DNA from: Tetmemena sp. SeJ-2015
Lineage: Eukaryota; Ciliophora; Spirotrichea; Sporadotrichida; Oxytrichidae
DNA: 16,756 nt
Reading direction: 5' to 3'
NCBI GenBank assembly: GCA_027382625.1
Contig: JAJKFJ010007177.1
Span: 1 to 16,756 of the forward strand
The notes beneath the pieces were generated by a model, which ran no database searches, was not told where the DNA came from, and saw only the letters and a list, made by a program, of their open reading frames with translations. Positions 16,613 to 16,756 of the stretch are shown here, in pieces (position 1 is the stretch's first letter; every line of letters starts with the position of its first letter). Made by a program: the position numbers and the translations under genes.

Positions 16613-16756
16613 GCATATAGTTAGAGTCTGAGTATTAAAGAGTGATAAGAAATTATCTATTATTATTAATATTCTTCATTTTTGAGTAAAATACTTTTCT
16701 TTGTTTAAAAATAAGTGAATTATTCTTTTTAAAATGTATGAAAATATAATAAACTT

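Noticed and set aside
1..16756. Standard genetic code with no genes (junk DNA)
   Set aside because: Related copies at different positions agree in frame and amino acids only when TAA/TAG are read as Gln, which junk would not show.
1..16756. Euplotes-type code (TGA as Cys, TAA/TAG stops) with programmed frameshifts
   Set aside because: In-frame TAA/TAG are abundant in the best-supported coiled-coil frames, so they cannot be the stops.

Overview
The window is AT-rich eukaryotic DNA, most likely from a ciliate nuclear genome. There are almost no long open frames in the standard code. If TAA and TAG are read as glutamine, protein-like frames appear with ordinary glutamine-rich coiled-coil sequence. 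Pairs of related copies in the window agree on which frame is real, so this reassignment is well supported. TGA is the terminator of the clearest frame, but it also occurs in frame inside several stretches that otherwise keep one frame. Either TGA is ambiguous (tryptophan or stop, as in karyorelict ciliates), or many copies here are decaying, for example in germline-limited DNA. All frames were read by eye with no database search, so most products are unnamed.

The main content is a family of coiled-coil genes, all on the minus strand: 299-895, 7016-7495 with 8346-8755, 11780-12193, 12291-13200 and 14259-15200; the gene at 3508-4179 is a probable distant member. Shared landmarks, in order, are a GLVxxSE segment, an NLVDE/NLVE segment, an AEQANI segment and a YLK...NIDLVYDNYKQxY segment. 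Some copies are intact over long stretches and others carry frameshifts.

Two of these copies belong to a duplicated block. In unit 1 (7016-9754) and unit 2 (14259-15800) a minus-strand coiled-coil gene is followed by a divergent plus-strand gene for a small hydrophobic protein. Unit 1 carries about 0.85 kb of extra sequence (7501-8345) that splits its coiled-coil gene. Unit 2 has the coiled-coil gene in one frame, but its small gene has three in-frame TGAs.

Other content, left to right: the end of a DDE transposase-like frame (1-216); a 91-residue basic protein (1502-1777, minus); a long but weak plus frame (2549-3514) that meets the 3508-4179 gene tail to tail; a small cysteine-containing frame (5172-5324, minus); an unassigned plus frame (8826-9302); a GC-richer unassigned gene with a probable 34-nt intron (10494-10838, minus); an unassigned gene with several TGAs (13310-14029, minus); and a 619-bp foldback element with arms of about 250 bp (15994-16612). 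The rest is AT-rich sequence in which I see no gene. I see no rRNA, tRNA, CRISPR array or telomeric repeat.
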